The translations under genes were made by a program, and so were the position numbers. A DNA stretch of 64,000 bases from assembly GCF_011170125.1 (NCBI RefSeq), contig NZ_BLLN01000003.1:2129359-2193358 (forward strand). The letters are read 5' to 3'. Positions 61,276-64,000 of this stretch are shown in pieces. The first letter of the stretch is position 1. Each line of letters starts with the position of its first letter. This DNA comes from Streptomyces diastaticus subsp. diastaticus (GTDB taxonomy: Bacteria; Actinomycetota; Actinomycetes; Streptomycetales; Streptomycetaceae). The notes under the pieces are model-generated. The model was not told where the DNA came from, made no database searches, and was given only the letters and a program-made list of their open reading frames with translations.

Positions 61276-63384
61276 TCAGGGGAGCGGGCGAGGCTGGTTC
61301 TCGGCTGCTGAGGCAGGCATGAGGTCTCGAAGTGAGTTGACTGCGCGGCCTAGGAGTGCCAGGCGCCACAGCTGTGAGGTGAGGTCTTCGGGCCAGTCGG
61401 TCAGGGCGGCGACGGCGGTTCGTCTGCCCGCGAGGGCGGCTGGGTGCTTCTGGGGGTTGCCGGCGGCCACCAGGGGGATGAGGTGGCTGGCTGCGGAGAC
61501 GAGGATGCCGCGGGTGCCGTGCACGGTGTCTGGAGAGGGATAGACGCGCTGGCGCCACCACCTGAACGCGTGTGCGGCCGCATGCCTCGCTTCCTCGTGG
61601 CCGACCGTCCCGGCACCGTGGTGTCGCAGCGCCTCGGTGATGGCGCCCCAACTCAGCAGGGCGGTGCGAGGGGGCCGTGCCACTTCGGGGCGTCTGCCGG
61701 GGACGGCGGTCAGGGTGCCGGCGTCGATGAGCGTCTGGATGGCGCCTCTGGTGTCGTAGCCGTCGCTGGCCAGCATGTGCCTGAGCTCCTGCCGGGGAGG
61801 TATGGGTTCCCCGGGCAGGAGGGCCCCGCCGTCGCAGAGCTTGACGATGTAGTCGGCGATCTCGGTGGCGCGGCAGGGCACGGTGTCGGATGCCTGGATC
61901 TGCGCGCGGCCGGTTGTCAGCGTCACGATGCCTTCGGCTGCGAGGTCGGCGAAGGCGTGGGCCACCTGGTCACGCGTCACTCGGTCGCCAGGCTTGGAGA
62001 GGTCTTCGGCGACGAGACCGCGGGACACGATGATGCCTGGTGGGTAGGTGCGGTCGCTGATCCGCGCCTTGATGTGGTCGGTGACCGTCTGCACGGCGGC
62101 GCTGCCGCGTTCGGCCTCAGTGGGCGCGCGTAAGCCAGGAGGCTCCTCTTCTTTCGAGAGGTCGTTGGGGGTTCTCCAGGGCTTCCACGGGTCGCTCACG
62201 GAGGCGGTGAGGCGGTGGGCCAGGCGGTGTGACCAGTCGGGGTGGGCGGTGCCGAGAGCGGTCTGGGCGAGGCGGAGGTGCTGGATGTCGGTGGTGCCGG
62301 CCGGTGCGGTGAGGCTGAGGCTGTCGCGCAGGTGCCGCTCGATGCCGGCGTCGGTGTGAAGGCCCTCGGCGCCGAGCATGTCGATGGCCTCTCGGGCCGA
62401 GTCGATGGCGGACTCGGTGCCGACGGCCTTGGCGGTCATGGCCGCCGCGTCGCCCGGCCGGCCGTGGTCGAGCAGGTGGGCGGCCTGGTAGGCCAGCGTT
62501 TCGCTGGTCAGCAGGCGTGCCTGCATGCGGCCGAGAGCGAGCTGGACGGTCGGCAGGGCCGACAGCGGTTTGCCGTAGCGCTGCTGGGCCGTCACGTAGC
62601 GGCAGGTGGCGTCGAGGACGGCGCGATGGACCCCGAGGGCCACGCCGGTGAGTTGCAGGCGGCCGTAGAGGACGCTGCTGCTGTAGGCGACGGCCAGCCC
62701 GTCGCCCACCTCGCCCACGCGGTGTGAGACGGGCACGCGGCAGTCCTCGAAGATCAGCTCGCCGAAGCTGAAGCCGCGCAGGCCGATGGAGGTCCTGAGG
62801 TCGCCGAGCCGCAGCCCGGGGGTTCCGGCGTCGACGAGGAGGGCCAGGAGCCCGTCGGAGCCCCGGCCCGTACGGGCGACGACCCCGTGCACGTCCCCGA
62901 TGTGGCTGTTGCCCACGAAGACCTTGCGGCCGTTGAGGACGTACTCGTCGCCGTCCCGGACAGCGGTCGCCTGCATGCCCAGGACGTGTCCGCCGGAGCC
63001 GGGCTCGGTGACCGCGATGGTCGGCAGGCAGTCGCCGGCAGCGATCCTCGGGAGCCACCGGGTCTTCTGCTCCTGGGACCCGAAGTGGAGCAGTTTCGCA
63101 GTACCGAGCTGGCTCGCCTGGACGGCGGCCGCGACGGCTCCGCTGACCCGGGCGATCTCCTCGATGATGAGCAGCTTGGCGACCTGCCCGGCGCCCATCC
63201 CGCCGTACGAGGCCGGGATGGTGACGCCGATCCAGCCGCGCCGTGCGGCGTCCCGGACGAGGTCGGTCTCGATCTCCTGGGACGTCTCCAGCGCGGCCAC
63301 CCTCGGGGCGACGTGGGCCTGGGCCCAGGTGCGCACGGCGTCGCGCAGGGCGTGGTGGTGGTCCGTGAGTACGGTCTCGATCAC
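61276..63384 (-). CDS. acyl-CoA dehydrogenase fused to GntR-like winged-helix domains
   Basis: 702 residues. Residues 1-385 are a complete acyl-CoA dehydrogenase: IPASYGGMGAGQVAKLLI, AVTEPGSGGHVLGM (FAD-binding), QRYGKPLSALPTVQLALGRM and the late catalytic region AIDMLGAEGLHTDAGIERHLRD. Residues 430-500 and 505-570 each look like a GntR-type winged helix (TYPPGIIVSRGLVAEDL...; LPGEPIPPRQELRHML...), followed by an unknown helical domain. An oxidative flavoenzyme joined to DNA-binding-like domains on one chain is rare. GTG 63384 is preceded by AAAGGAGCT. Confidence 0.8.
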   Translation of the reverse strand: MIETVLTDHHHALRDAVRTWAQAHVAPRVAALETSQEIETDLVRDAARRGWIGVTIPASYGGMGAGQVAKLLIIEEIARVSGAVAAAVQASQLGTAKLLHFGSQEQKTRWLPRIAAGDCLPTIAVTEPGSGGHVLGMQATAVRDGDEYVLNGRKVFVGNSHIGDVHGVVARTGRGSDGLLALLVDAGTPGLRLGDLRTSIGLRGFSFGELIFEDCRVPVSHRVGEVGDGLAVAYSSSVLYGRLQLTGVALGVHRAVLDATCRYVTAQQRYGKPLSALPTVQLALGRMQARLLTSETLAYQAAHLLDHGRPGDAAAMTAKAVGTESAIDSAREAIDMLGAEGLHTDAGIERHLRDSLSLTAPAGTTDIQHLRLAQTALGTAHPDWSHRLAHRLTASVSDPWKPWRTPNDLSKEEEPPGLRAPTEAERGSAAVQTVTDHIKARISDRTYPPGIIVSRGLVAEDLSKPGDRVTRDQVAHAFADLAAEGIVTLTTGRAQIQASDTVPCRATEIADYIVKLCDGGALLPGEPIPPRQELRHMLASDGYDTRGAIQTLIDAGTLTAVPGRRPEVARPPRTALLSWGAITEALRHHGAGTVGHEEARHAAAHAFRWWRQRVYPSPDTVHGTRGILVSAASHLIPLVAAGNPQKHPAALAGRRTAVAALTDWPEDLTSQLWRLALLGRAVNSLRDLMPASAAENQPRPLP

Positions 63385-63404
63385 GGCCGCAGCTCCTTTC
63401 GACG

Positions 63405-63928
63405 TCAACGGGTGGCGGGACGGGGCGATATGAGCTGCTGAGCGGCGTCTCGGTACTGCTTGATCAGTGCGAGGGAGTCGTTGCCGGAGGCACTGGGCAG
63501 GGGTGCCGGCCGACGAAGCAGACCGTGCCGAACGTGGTGCCCTGCTCATCGAGCAGCGGGGCGCCGGCGTAGGTGCGGATGCCGATCTCGTTGACGACCG
63601 GGTTGCCGGTGAAGCGCGGGTGTCTGTAGACGTCGGGCAGGACCAGGGCCTTGGACCGGGTCCGGACCTCGGGGCAGTAGCCGTACGCGGAGTCCATGTG
63701 CCGGCCGACCTGTGGCAGGCCGCTGTCAGGGCCGGGGGCGGCCAGGCCCAGGAAGTGCTGGGCGTGATCACCGAAAAGATTGACCATGGCCCACGGCACG
63801 CCCGCGGCGTGCGCCAGATCCTGGGCGAGCTGGTCGAGGTTGCGCTGGACGTCGCCGGTGATGCCGAGACGTCCTCGCAGGACGGCCGCTTCGTGGTCGA
63901 TCGGTGCGGGGTGTAGGCGGTTGGTCAT
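63405..63928 (-). pseudogene. GAF domain protein with C-terminal frameshift
   Basis: From ATG 63928, about 145 residues of a GAF domain are intact (WAMVNLFGDHAQHFLGLAAP, YGYCPEVRTRSKALVLPDVY, IRTYAGAPLLDEQGTTFGTV, CFVGR). After that the given frame ends at 63464 as HPCPVPPATTPSH. Another frame reads PAPLPSASGNDSLALIKQYR and on to a stop at 63405, the expected end of the family, 21 bp before the next start. A frameshift lies near 63505. The core sensor domain may still fold. Starts with a four-base overlap on a gene outside the window. Confidence 0.75.
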
Positions 63929-64000
63929 GCGTGGGACTCCAGGGCTGCGCGGCGGGAGTTGAGGCTGTGCTCCACGACCGTGATCAGGAGCTGGACAGCG
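63925..64000 (-). CDS. 3' end of a gene continuing beyond the window
   Basis: The last 24 codons (AVQLLITVVEHSLNSRRAAL, then ESHA and TGA) read in from the window edge and overlap the GAF gene start as ATGA. The helical sequence and tight coupling suggest a real gene; nothing more can be said. Confidence 0.6.
   Translation of the reverse strand, partial: AVQLLITVVEHSLNSRRAALESHA

Noticed and set aside
1..64000. CRISPR arrays, tRNA or rRNA genes, replication origin
   Set aside because: No regularly spaced repeats, cloverleaf-like tRNA sequence or rRNA segments were noticed on either strand by eye; a tRNAscan or CRISPR finder run would settle it.

Overview
The window is high-GC, tightly packed DNA with GTG/TTG starts, ATGA-type gene overlaps and actinobacterial gene families. 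It is almost certainly a Streptomyces or close relative, and the density of insertion sequences and specialised-metabolism genes suggests a chromosome arm. No tRNA, rRNA or CRISPR array was seen.

Region 1 (1-3.9 kb) holds the end of a hypothetical gene, a secreted protein, an IS5-type element that carries a pyridoxamine-oxidase-like passenger gene, and the first of three related IS112-like elements (2916-3804, 10599-11483, 34942-35832). Each of these three is flanked by a perfect 3-bp target duplication (ATT, AAT, ACT).

Region 2 (4.4-6 kb and 12.5-19.4 kb) is a copper homeostasis set: an ECF sigma factor resembling mycobacterial SigC, two related membrane proteins (one broken), a ferric-reductase-like membrane protein, a PepSY membrane protein, a small His/Met-rich membrane protein, a Cu(I) P-type ATPase and a PCu(A)C-like chaperone.

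Region 3 (6-12.45 kb, minus strand) lies inside the copper set. It is a tightly overlapping operon read as: cobalamin riboswitch, PduX-like threonine kinase (cut in two by an IS), fold-type-II PLP enzyme, ATP-grasp ligase, MFS transporter, methyltransferase. A B12 riboswitch on what looks like an amino-acid or peptide biosynthesis operon is unusual.

Region 4 (19.6-34.9 kb, plus strand) is a diisonitrile lipopeptide (chalkophore) cluster of the Sco/Rv0097-Rv0101/SF2768 type. It contains an isonitrile-hydratase-like protein, an Asp beta-hydroxylase-like oxygenase, an MFS transporter, KAS III, ACP, isonitrile-forming Fe(II)/2-oxoglutarate oxidase, FcoT-type thioesterase, acyl-ACP ligase, second ACP and a C-A-T-R NRPS. 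A complete siderophore-type ABC importer follows. Copper capture, re-import, efflux and sigma control thus sit together.

Region 5 (35.8-64 kb, mostly minus strand) is a separate long array rich in Nudix domains and methyltransferases: PIG-L deacetylase, Nudix, regulator, GNAT, GFA protein, a methyltransferase-Nudix-PCMT fusion with a coupled 67-residue protein, Nudix-APH fusion, two more methyltransferases, MFS, a triple-Nudix protein, two endonuclease/exonuclease/phosphatase-fold proteins, aldo/keto reductase, nucleotidyltransferase, B12-type radical SAM enzyme, HAD phosphatase, large phosphoribosyltransferase, SAH-hydrolase-like protein, GNAT, acyl-CoA dehydrogenase fused to winged-helix domains, and a GAF protein. 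The set suggests nucleotide or nucleoside chemistry, but I do not recognise the pathway.

Several genes carry single-base frameshifts, three in G/C homopolymers, so either the region is decaying or the assembly has indel errors.
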